Shown piece by piece: positions 28,001 through 35,156 of a stretch of DNA of 64,000 bases. The translations under genes were made by a program, and so were the position numbers. Where the stretch lies: contig CAJXJK010000015.1 in the NCBI GenBank assembly GCA_913054135.1, positions 62,001 to 126,000 of the forward strand, given 5' to 3'. The stretch is from an uncultured Flavobacteriales bacterium (GTDB taxonomy: Bacteria > Bacteroidota > Bacteroidia > Flavobacteriales_D > Crocinitomicaceae). Every line of letters begins with the position of its first letter. Position 1 is the stretch's first letter. The notes beneath the pieces were generated by a model. The model made no database searches. It saw nothing but the letters and a program-made list of their open reading frames with translations, and was not told the DNA's origin.

Positions 28001-28238
28001 ATATTGGAGCATTCTCTACAAAGAATCCAATTTGACTAAGATCTCCAGCGCCGTTAAAACCGGCTGCATTAATTTCAGCAGCAGTATAGACAAATTGTGA
28101 GATTTGCCTGCGATAATAGATATTTACTGGAGATGCCTCAAATATTGAATTGACATCTGGCCCAGCCCCTATTATTACCGATTGACCACTGGCAGTATTA
28201 AGTAAAAAGAGTAGGATTAAACTGAGCAAATTTTTCAT
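25086..28238 (-). CDS. Large T9SS-secreted protein with SprB-like repeat and sorting domain
   Basis: A 1050-residue cell-surface or secreted protein. ATG at 28238 begins a signal peptide (MKNLLSLILLFLLNTASG). The N-terminal part (about 20-180) is followed by WEGTISQDWNNGLNWSAGVP (about 205), a strand-rich segment common in Bacteroidota surface proteins. SprB-like repeats occur at about 810-960 (IETTDLKCNGDADGSVVI, then GGSAPYVFEWSNG). The last about 75 residues are a T9SS type-A-like sorting domain ending in FRFLVAD. The family is exported to the surface by T9SS; adhesion or gliding functions are typical. No enzyme active site is visible. Confidence 0.85.
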   Translation of the reverse strand: MKNLLSLILLFLLNTASGQSVIIGAGPDVNSIFEASPVNIYYRRQISQFVYTAAEINAAGFNGAGDLSQIGFFVENAPIYEIPGYTIKMKHTALTDVLLNVDDTGIQTVKNGYNYTPTAGDWDMIDLDNNFSWNGTDNILVQICWSQVMPTWNSSGQCRVFNSLNGYRYTRDDAAGSICADLAAVILTTKPQIRLTFDQTTNWEGTISQDWNNGLNWSAGVPNNYMMANIPAGTPFNPLISSTVECLGLVNEGTIDMSAGGELLIYTVLNNLGNIQNQEGAIKFIGNGSCQIANAGQFELNDLTVESSGGLSLSGDEIVLTGTLEITKSTLNTNDILRLRSDVNGTARIAELTSECSFSLNMLDTYGDGWNGGSLDLFIDGVLSESFAATGFGSSSDFTVPAGSLYELFYTTGNWENENSYELLDENNNVIFADGTNPTAGLAFGGVANCAFSPPISGDISMERYIDPGATWWRYIGSAVEGATIEQFNDDFATAGYAGSLFPNFSFISIYSFDETLDNFQGFLPATSASQIMGAGQGWQIYSGDSLQGTNEFTFDLKGVPNQGPVSLPVSYTNGTDGQDGWCLVANPYASTVDWQSTAWTKTKVGAAIYIQDPDTQQYATYVNGASTNGGAPFIASQQSFWVRAFDTSPSLIATEAVKSATDQAFIKASNLSPGMVIRVSDGNSFDEVVIRDIEHAHEEFDYEYDAEKYWNTYPSGPQISALNTDEIDLAVHSFNKGFTEWSIPLRTKALSQGIHSIEFFSVSEMSVPCMYIEDTFTGESYPVLEGASYDFLMSDTTSIPRFLLHIGKNIEIETTDLKCNGDADGSVVINLDTAWVSYSLTHNNIDNTTGLEQGNPLQLEGLQGGTYNLQIDGADNLCGQPTFDFSIIEPDAMQVSANINDEVFGYDGSIELEVSGGSAPYVFEWSNGAYGDSIYDLVASTYVVNIYDYYHCELEVFYNVSSLMNVNELADDISFIYHPTTQSISIINLSTLEANNLILTDMRGRTNQLKIINNGYENYEIFLPQLSTGIYQLTAATNKNINFRFLVAD

Positions 28239-28425
28239 AGAGTCTGTTTCGTTTAGACATGTCAAACATCATGCAGAAACACCTAAAGCGCTAAACAATA
28301 ACCAATTAAGGATGTTTTCTTATTTGAAAAATTCCCATAATGAACCATTTTTTCCCAAAATTGGAAAAATAGCATGATAATATCTATAGTACTTTTGAGA
28401 AGTTTTTTGAAGAGAAATGACGGCT

Positions 28426-29208
28426 TTACCTATGCATTCTCATGAATTCAAACTTAAAGTAAGGATGAGACCCAGAGGTATATGCGTAAAATTTAATGTA
28501 CCCCAATTTTGTTCCTTTTTCACCAACATACTTAACAGCAATATATTCACCTTGATTTACAATGCCACGGTCATAAATGGTTCCTTGATATGCCTCATGA
28601 TAATAGCCATTTGTATCTGCCCCGAAAAACCAAGAATTCTGGTTTTCATAATGCGACAGCATTTTGATGGATGCGGCTGACCAGCTGAAATGATTTGACC
28701 TAATAGTGTCTCCTAAATTAAACCCTTTCACATAGGTATTATTGTTTACACCATTCTCAATAGCTCCTTCTTGGTAATGAGATGTTGTTAATGCAGTGTG
28801 CATAATTGAGTTGCCAGTAGTATCATCTTGGTTATATGAATAAGTAGTGTCATTTGCTGTTTCGGTATAAACAAAAAGTTCACCAACTGAAGGCTGAAAT
28901 GTCAATGAAGATTGACTAATAGTGAATCCGTCATAATAATCGAAGTCAGAGGTTGAAGAGATTTTAAAATCACCTGAACCGTCACAATTACAATCAACGA
29001 ACTCGTCAATGTGCGGTCCGTCAGTAGTCCATGTTTTTTGAAATAGAACGTCATGCGTTTCAGCCGTAATCACAAGTTCATCATAACTATCAGAAGTTTG
29101 CTCAAAGTCAGGACAAGTTTCGTCACCTATTCCTACAACTGCAGGGTCTTTACGACAAGAACTGAGCAAAACTGTTGTGGCGGTAATTATGAAAATTAAT
29201 TTATTCAT
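28426..29208 (-). CDS. Hypothetical lipoprotein
   Basis: A 260-residue lipoprotein: signal with lipobox LLSSC (Cys at about 18), followed by RKDPAVVG. The mature part is beta-rich, with a DCNCDGSGDFKI segment (Asp-rich, possibly Ca-binding) and a C-terminal YTSGSHPYFKFEF. I do not recognise a family with known activity. It lies upstream of the T9SS cargo gene on the same strand, but 187 nt apart, so co-transcription is uncertain. Confidence 0.7.
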   Translation of the reverse strand: MNKLIFIITATTVLLSSCRKDPAVVGIGDETCPDFEQTSDSYDELVITAETHDVLFQKTWTTDGPHIDEFVDCNCDGSGDFKISSTSDFDYYDGFTISQSSLTFQPSVGELFVYTETANDTTYSYNQDDTTGNSIMHTALTTSHYQEGAIENGVNNNTYVKGFNLGDTIRSNHFSWSAASIKMLSHYENQNSWFFGADTNGYYHEAYQGTIYDRGIVNQGEYIAVKYVGEKGTKLGYIKFYAYTSGSHPYFKFEFMRMHR

Positions 29209-29319
29209 CTATTCTATTTAACGCTTTACTCAGTTCAAACGTTTGGATGAAACTTAGATTTTAAAATTGCATACAATCCTACAGGCTCAGTGTAAACCGC
29301 TCATTTAGGAATTTAAATT

Positions 29320-30681
29320 TTACATTTTAAATCCTAAAACGCAAATATCATCCAACTGCTCATAATCGCCCTTCCACTCTTCTATGTAGCTATCTAGTTG
29401 CGATTTTTGATCAGGCATAGGTTCTGTACTCAACTTTAGCAGCAAATCAATCATGTTTTTTGACTTCAGCTTTTTGCCTTTATCACCACCAAACTGATCT
29501 TGGTAGCCATCTGTGGTTAAATAAAGTTGATCACCTTTTTGAAGCTCAAAACGTTTTGACGAAAAGGGATGCGAGAACTCAAACTTACCAATTGGTTGCT
29601 TATCAGCCCTCAAAGAAATATGCTCGCCATCTCTGATAATCCACAAAGAATTATTGGCGCCAGAAAATTGTAAGTCGTTTCCTTTAATTGCACATAATGT
29701 GATATCCATTCCGTCCTTCACCTCTTCTTCACTTTTTTCAAATTCTTGAACAATCAACTCTCTTGTCTTATCTAGTATTTGGGCAGTGTCGGTGAGTTTC
29801 AACTCCCTCACTGCCCTATTCAATGAGCTATTACAGATCACCGAAACCATTGCTCCGGGAACGCCATGTCCTGTACAATCTGCCACAGCTACAAAAGTAT
29901 ATCCTGATTGAGATTCAATCCAATAAAAATCTCCGGCTACAATGTCTTTTGGTTTGTAGAGTACAAAGTAATCTTTGAGAAGTTCGGCAAGGTTTTTATC
30001 AGGCGGTAAAATCGCATTTTGAATTCTCTTGGCATATCTTATTGAATCTTGAATTTCATTGTGCGACTCTTTCAAAGCATCATGTTGAGATTCTATTTGC
30101 TTTTTTTGATCAAGGATGTTCTTTTCATACAAGCGATTCCCCTTTTTGTAATGAAAGATCAAAAAGAAACAGCCCATAAAAATCAATAGCATATTGATGA
30201 CGTAAACCAGCTCACTTTGTTGGGCCGTTCTCACTATTAATGGCTCAATAAAATAATGTGCAAATTCGGCAAAAAAGAAAGCCAAAACCGAATAAACAAA
30301 AATAAGGACACCATATTTAATAGGCCTTACCATAGCAAATCCTAAAATAGAAAAGAGTATTAAAAAGTAACGCCCTGTACCGCCTTCAATTAAAGCACCC
30401 GAAATAAGTAAATGCGTTATCAATAAAAAACAAAGTAATACGGCCGCAACTTGATGCTTTGATTTCTTCACTAAAAAGAAAAGACTGCTAAGCGATAATA
30501 AGAGGATTGAAATTTGAATCAACAAAGGTGCTGAGCCCTGCTTAATGAAAATAGGAATATAAGTACAGCCCATTAAAATCGCTATGAGTAACAAACGATT
30601 GGTGAGCTGAGCTCGCCTTACATCAGCATCAGCCATGGCAGGTAAAATGCCAATGTTAGATATTTTTTGCCAGAGGTTCAA
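29320..30681 (-). CDS. Six-helix membrane sensor with SpoIIE/PP2C phosphatase output
   Basis: A 453-residue protein. Six hydrophobic helices occupy about residues 25-180 (for example LLLIAILMGCTYIPIF and VYVINMLLIFMGCFFLIF). A coiled-coil linker (KKQIESQHDALKESHNEIQD) leads to a SpoIIE/PP2C Ser/Thr phosphatase at about 225-453 with VAGDFYW, ADCTGHGVPGAMVS, DGMDITLC and LDDICVLG. The output domain is nearly identical in motifs to those of the genes at 3407, 30865 and 35157, but the sensor is a bare membrane domain. A 3' remnant of the small gene seen at 34138 lies just upstream. Confidence 0.88.
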   Translation of the reverse strand: MNLWQKISNIGILPAMADADVRRAQLTNRLLLIAILMGCTYIPIFIKQGSAPLLIQISILLLSLSSLFFLVKKSKHQVAAVLLCFLLITHLLISGALIEGGTGRYFLILFSILGFAMVRPIKYGVLIFVYSVLAFFFAEFAHYFIEPLIVRTAQQSELVYVINMLLIFMGCFFLIFHYKKGNRLYEKNILDQKKQIESQHDALKESHNEIQDSIRYAKRIQNAILPPDKNLAELLKDYFVLYKPKDIVAGDFYWIESQSGYTFVAVADCTGHGVPGAMVSVICNSSLNRAVRELKLTDTAQILDKTRELIVQEFEKSEEEVKDGMDITLCAIKGNDLQFSGANNSLWIIRDGEHISLRADKQPIGKFEFSHPFSSKRFELQKGDQLYLTTDGYQDQFGGDKGKKLKSKNMIDLLLKLSTEPMPDQKSQLDSYIEEWKGDYEQLDDICVLGFKM

Positions 30682-30760
30682 TTTGGGCTTGATTCAAATG
30701 GTTTCTCAAAATTAGCAGAATTAATGAATTTAAATCGTTTGATTTAGCAAAGTGAGCTTT

Positions 30761-30832
30761 CTAAGCCTTCTTGCTTAATGAAATATGGTTTTTTTCTATT
30801 GAGGACAACTTATTAATAACTGAAGAACACTT
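30761..30832 (-). pseudogene. 3' remnant of the small helical gene at 34138
   Basis: On the minus strand this segment encodes SSVINKLSSIEKNHIS and a stop, matching SSVTNKLSSMDEPIIS at the C-terminus of the intact gene 34138-34416. The DNA identity is high across about 30 nt (GACAACTTATTA-TAACTGAAGAAC). In-frame stops (TGA, TAA) lie directly upstream, so only about 20 codons survive. It sits between two SpoIIE phosphatase genes, in the same position relative to 29320 as the intact gene has to 30865. Confidence 0.65.
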
Positions 30833-30864
30833 TTATCAGATGTGTGGTAATATTGTGCTAAGAG

Positions 30865-33800
30865 TTAGACCCGCACACCGATCACACAAACATCATCTAC
30901 TTGTTCAAATTCCCCTTTCCAATTATCAAACTTTTCATCTAACTCTTTCAATTGTACACTCATAGGCAGTGCCATATTCTGAACCAACAACTCTCTAAAA
31001 GCTTTGTACTTCATTTTCTTCCCTTTCTCCCCTCCAAATTGATCGGCAAATCCGTCTGAAAAAATATAGACGCAAGTATCTTTCTCTAATTTCATGGCAT
31101 GGTTCACAAATGGTTTGGCATATTCATATTTGCCTATTGGTTGTTTATCTGCCTTGATCTCTGAAATCTCTGAACCTTTTACCAAATATAGATTGTTATT
31201 TGCACCTGAAAATTCTAACTCTCCAGTTCGTTCATCCCAAGAACAAAGTGAAATATCCATTCCGTCTTTCACATCTTCTTCTGACTTTTCAAAAGTCTCC
31301 AATACCAATTCTCTTGTTTTATCAAGGATATCGGATGGCTTTGATAAACCAAACTCTCTAATTGATCTGTTTAAAGCGCCTACACAAACAACACTAACCA
31401 TTGCTCCCGGCACTCCGTGACCAGTGCAATCACCAACGGCAAAAAGATACTTGCCTTCAATTTCGTTAAACCAATAAAAATCTCCGGCTACAATATCTTT
31501 TGGTTTATACAACACAAATTGGTCGGACATTAACTTATCAAAATCAGAAAGCGGTGGTAATATGGCCCTTTGAATTCTTAATGCATAAGAAATACTATCT
31601 GTTATTTCAAGATTCTTTTCTTCAATTTGAAAGAAGGCGTTTTTCAATTCGTGTGTACGTTCGGTCACCTTATCCTCCAACAAAGTTTTTGCTTTTTGTA
31701 ATTTTTTGAGACGCAGTTTAAAAAGAGCAAAAACTAAAAGTGAAAGTAATAGAATAACGAAAATTCTAAATGTCCAGGTCTCCCAAAAAGGTGGAGAAAT
31801 GTGTATAGAAATCTCTTCGGGAGTTTCGTCCCAAACGCCATCAATATTTCTTGCTTTTACCTTAAAAACATAATCACCTGCCGGAATATTTGAATACGTA
31901 ATCTCACTATGCCCAGTTAAAGGTGACCAATCGTCATCAAAGCCTTCTAACATATACTGAAAACGCACTTCTTCAGGAGCAGAAAATGAGATTCCTTTAT
32001 AAATAAAGGTCAAGTGATTATCAAGATAGGTTAGGTTTACAGATTCAGGAACAGTGCTGTTCGATTTCATGATAGCATCTTTCGTGGTCCAATCAATAGA
32101 TGTTTTATTAAGTAACAATTGAGATATAATTGTAAATGGCTGGCTCTCTATTTTTTTGTCTTTGTCTTCATGATAAACGAGTAGGCCTTTTGAAGTACCA
32201 ATCAACAATTCGTTCTCGCTCTTTCTAAACATTTTTGAATAACTCTCTCCTTTGAAGCCTTCTTTGGCTGTGAGATGAGTAAAATTTGCCGTTCCGTTTT
32301 GCTTATAGGCTTCTAAGTTGAATTTAGATAATCCTAAATCAGTTGCGATCCACATGTCATCATCTTCAACAAATAGCGAGCTAATCTTATTTGCCAGTAA
32401 GCCATCTTCTCTTTTAAGTGAGTCAATTAAGATCAACTCATTATCGGTCAATCTAAAGCGAAAAAGTCCACGCTCGCCCATACCTGTCCAAATTTCACCA
32501 TCTTGGTCAAAAGCGATAGAAAGGCCTGTTTCTTTCCTGAGATAATCAGGTAAAATATTGGAATAAACACTATCTGTCACGTAATCGTAATATTTCCATC
32601 CGCCATAATAAACGCCTAGCCAAACTTTATCATCTTCGGTTTGGGCCACCTCTACTACTCTGTTTCTAGATCCTTCACGATCTTTTATTTGTTTGATATT
32701 ACCTTTCTCATCTAACCTAAGTGCTCCACTGTTATCAGAACCCCACCAAACGGCACCATGACTATCTTGAAGAAGCCTAAAGCCACCAGTATTTTTCATG
32801 TTTTGAATGCGATCATCATGAAGCTTGAAGAGTCCTGAAGTCTCTTCATATAGCACGCACCAAACATCAGAATTGTCGTCTACTAATAGGCCTTGAACTT
32901 TGGTGTTTGAAAGGCCCTCTTTCTCACTATAAGTTCTTGATTCCCCATTCTTATTAATAGAAGTCAAACCACCTTCGGTTGCTAACCACAAGGTCTCTTC
33001 TTTATCAATACCAATGTCGTTGACTATGTCACTGGTGAGTCCATTCTTTGTAGAATACAATGAAAAGCGTTCATTTACCAATTGCTCAACTCCAGCCCCG
33101 AAAGTAGAGAACCAAATGGTTCCTTCACTGTCAATCATCATGTGCCATATTGAAGATACCGTTAAACCTTCATTGAGATCAAACTGCGTAGCCAAAGAGT
33201 CATTCTCTAAACGCAGTAAACCTTTCTCCCAAGTTCCTAACCACACATTATCTTCAGTATCTACTTTTATTGAGTTTACCGGCGTACCAATGTCAAATTC
33301 AGTGATCACTCCATTTTTATAATTAACTAGATATGGATTCCAGGAGCTTAACCAAATGGTTCCGTCTTTGGTTTCGGCCCAACCTTGAGAAGCAAAACTG
33401 TCCATGATTTTTTTAACTTTCCCGTCTCTCATAACGAGCACCTCTCTATCAGTACCTAACCACAAATCGCCTTTGCTGTCATAATGCATATATCGCATCA
33501 TTGTGTTCACACCTGCAATGGTATCATGTCGGTAATAAGATTCAATTTTCCCTTGATAAATGCGGTCAATTCCGAAAGTGGTCCCCACCAACATACCTCC
33601 TTCTTTACAAGGTAAGAGGCTCCATATTTGCGAATGAGATAGGCCATCTTTCGTGTTGAGATTATAGAATGATTTGCCATTATATACACTCAAACCATCA
33701 ATGGTTCCAATCCAAAGCAAACCGTTTTCATCTTCAGCCATGCATCTCGGAGTATCATTTGCCAAACCATCTTGAGTTGTGAAATTGACGATTTCGCTAC

Positions 33801-34020
33801 CGTCTAGTCTATTGAGTCCTGAGCGAGTACATGCCCAAACATAGCCTTTAGAATCTTGAAAAACGAACTCTGAAACACTGCCAAAAAAGCCCTTTTGATC
33901 AACATATTTATTGATCTTATAAGTTCCACCTGCCGATACAATTTGAACTTTCTCGCCTTGACCGTATGAAACACCAGCACAGCAGAGCAATAAGAATAAT
34001 GATGCGAGAGTTTGTTTCAT
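30865..34020 (-). CDS. Beta-propeller receptor with SpoIIE/PP2C phosphatase output
   Basis: A 1051-residue membrane protein. It has a signal peptide (MKQTLASLFLLLCCAGVSYG), then regulator-type propeller repeats to about 600 (recurring DSKGDLWLGT, DEDNVWLGTWE-like units), a Y_Y_Y domain at about 650-735 (GDYVFKVKARN), and a membrane helix at about 745-765. A coiled coil and a SpoIIE/PP2C phosphatase follow (about 815-1051; VAGDFYW, GDCTGHGVPGAMVS, DGMDISLC, VDDVCVIG). The layout parallels the 3407 protein. A periplasmic ligand (often a glycan in propeller sensors) would control cytoplasmic dephosphorylation of an unknown substrate. Confidence 0.88.
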   Translation of the reverse strand: MKQTLASLFLLLCCAGVSYGQGEKVQIVSAGGTYKINKYVDQKGFFGSVSEFVFQDSKGYVWACTRSGLNRLDGSEIVNFTTQDGLANDTPRCMAEDENGLLWIGTIDGLSVYNGKSFYNLNTKDGLSHSQIWSLLPCKEGGMLVGTTFGIDRIYQGKIESYYRHDTIAGVNTMMRYMHYDSKGDLWLGTDREVLVMRDGKVKKIMDSFASQGWAETKDGTIWLSSWNPYLVNYKNGVITEFDIGTPVNSIKVDTEDNVWLGTWEKGLLRLENDSLATQFDLNEGLTVSSIWHMMIDSEGTIWFSTFGAGVEQLVNERFSLYSTKNGLTSDIVNDIGIDKEETLWLATEGGLTSINKNGESRTYSEKEGLSNTKVQGLLVDDNSDVWCVLYEETSGLFKLHDDRIQNMKNTGGFRLLQDSHGAVWWGSDNSGALRLDEKGNIKQIKDREGSRNRVVEVAQTEDDKVWLGVYYGGWKYYDYVTDSVYSNILPDYLRKETGLSIAFDQDGEIWTGMGERGLFRFRLTDNELILIDSLKREDGLLANKISSLFVEDDDMWIATDLGLSKFNLEAYKQNGTANFTHLTAKEGFKGESYSKMFRKSENELLIGTSKGLLVYHEDKDKKIESQPFTIISQLLLNKTSIDWTTKDAIMKSNSTVPESVNLTYLDNHLTFIYKGISFSAPEEVRFQYMLEGFDDDWSPLTGHSEITYSNIPAGDYVFKVKARNIDGVWDETPEEISIHISPPFWETWTFRIFVILLLSLLVFALFKLRLKKLQKAKTLLEDKVTERTHELKNAFFQIEEKNLEITDSISYALRIQRAILPPLSDFDKLMSDQFVLYKPKDIVAGDFYWFNEIEGKYLFAVGDCTGHGVPGAMVSVVCVGALNRSIREFGLSKPSDILDKTRELVLETFEKSEEDVKDGMDISLCSWDERTGELEFSGANNNLYLVKGSEISEIKADKQPIGKYEYAKPFVNHAMKLEKDTCVYIFSDGFADQFGGEKGKKMKYKAFRELLVQNMALPMSVQLKELDEKFDNWKGEFEQVDDVCVIGVRV

Positions 34021-34137
34021 GAGGTTTTAATAGCTCGTGAATATAATTAAATCAGTTGGATTATTTGAGGACGGATTTTACAGAACCCTTTCAAGGAAGA
34101 TTAAAACCAACGACTCTTCTGCATTCCTAAATTATTG

Positions 34138-34416
34138 CTAACTATTTTGCTTGCCAAGTGAAATAATTGGTTCGTCCATTGATGACAACTTATTAGTAAC
34201 TGAAGAACTATTCAACTTCAAAAACTCTTTCATCACATGAGTAGTGAATTGCTCCTTTTCTTTGAGTAAATCTTTCAACTCAAAATCGGCGTCATCTCTA
34301 TTTAAAATAAGCAAATTGGTAAAATCTTCGGCCACGGCCAACTTCATTGAAATCAACAAAACATCATTGTACTTTTCTAATAATTCTTTGATTTTCTGTT
34401 CTTGTTTTGAAGTCAT
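34138..34416 (-). CDS. Small helical hypothetical protein upstream of a SpoIIE receptor
   Basis: A 92-residue, all-helical, charged protein (KEQKIKELLEKYNDVL-type helices) without signal or membrane segment. I do not recognise it. It lies 117 nt upstream of the 30865-34020 receptor on the same strand. A 20-codon copy of its C-terminus stands before the next phosphatase gene (30761-30832), so the pair small gene plus phosphatase appears to have been duplicated. A role as partner or substrate of the phosphatase is inference from this arrangement. Confidence 0.6.
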   Translation of the reverse strand: MTSKQEQKIKELLEKYNDVLLISMKLAVAEDFTNLLILNRDDADFELKDLLKEKEQFTTHVMKEFLKLNSSSVTNKLSSMDEPIISLGKQNS

Positions 34417-34503
34417 TTCGGCAATATTGGTGATCTCTTAAAGTTATGAAATAAGAAGAAGCTGAGCAATTGCTTAAGACATTATTATTTGAGATATAGA
34501 AAC

Positions 34504-34537
34504 AAAAAAGCCCTTCAAGTAAATACTCAAAGGGCCT
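34504..34537 (-). terminator. Rho-independent terminator of trxA
   Basis: On the minus strand GCCCTT and AAGGGC pair (with an inner AGT/ACT) and are followed by TTTTTTG, 22 nt after the trxA stop. Confidence 0.7.
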
Positions 34538-34558
34538 TACTGAATTATTAAAACACCA

Positions 34559-34924
34559 TTAACTAACTACAGCTAACAACTCTTTATCAATTGCCTCTTT
34601 TAAATGTGGTTTAGGCAAGGCTCCTGCTTGCATTTTCGGTTCACCATCCATGGGTATAAATAGCATAGATGGAATACTTCTTATTTGAAAAATGGCTGCG
34701 AGTTCTTGCTCAACTTCAGTATCTACCTTGTAAATCTTTAGCTTATCTCCATATTCTGCTGCTAGTTCTTCTAAAACTGGAGCTATCATTTGGCAAGGTC
34801 CGCACCAATCAGCATAAAAATCAATTAATGCGGGTACTTCTCCTTTAAACTTCCATTCTTTATTTTGTGTGTAGTCGAAAATTTCATTTCTGAACATTTC
34901 GGCTGTTAGATTTATTGTTGTCAT
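34559..34924 (-). CDS. trxA: Thioredoxin
   Basis: A 121-residue thioredoxin with the active site FYADWCGPCQM (redox CGPC), the cis-proline loop IRSIPSMLF and the usual VDTE strand. It reduces disulfides in cytosolic proteins using thioredoxin reductase. ATG at 34924 gives a normal N-terminus; a longer in-frame reading adds twelve unlike residues. A consensus -7 box on the minus strand lies 18 nt before the start and a terminator follows, so it is a single-gene unit. Confidence 0.95.
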   Translation of the reverse strand: MTTINLTAEMFRNEIFDYTQNKEWKFKGEVPALIDFYADWCGPCQMIAPVLEELAAEYGDKLKIYKVDTEVEQELAAIFQIRSIPSMLFIPMDGEPKMQAGALPKPHLKEAIDKELLAVVS

Positions 34925-34941
34925 TGTTTGTGTTTTTCTTT

Positions 34942-34949
34942 CAAAGATA
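34942..34949 (-). promoter_or_regulatory. Consensus -7 box (TATCTTTG) of trxA
   Basis: Read on the minus strand, TATCTTTG matches TAnnTTTG exactly and would start transcription about 10 nt before the ATG at 34924. Confidence 0.5.
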
Positions 34950-35142
34950 CAATGAAGCAATAGCTCTTGGCGTGACTAGGGTCACAGAAAGGCTTGATGG
35001 ATTGCTTTAAACTAATAGGAGTACCACTCTACACATGACGAATGAAGAAAATCGTTTTTAATCAAAATGTTGAAATTCAATTATCTGTGGAAATTGAGCG
35101 GATTTTGAAATACTTCATAGATCAGAAGTCATGATTAAAAAT

Positions 35143-35150
35143 TATCTTTG
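35143..35150 (+). promoter_or_regulatory. Consensus -7 box (TATCTTTG) of the 35157 gene
   Basis: An exact TAnnTTTG match ending 6 nt before ATG at 35157, so the message would be nearly leaderless. Confidence 0.45.
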
Positions 35151-35156
35151 TCGGAA

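Noticed and set aside
28239-28265. Longer start (TTG at 28265) for the T9SS cargo gene
   Set aside because: The ATG at 28238 directly begins a proper signal peptide; the extra nine residues would spoil it.
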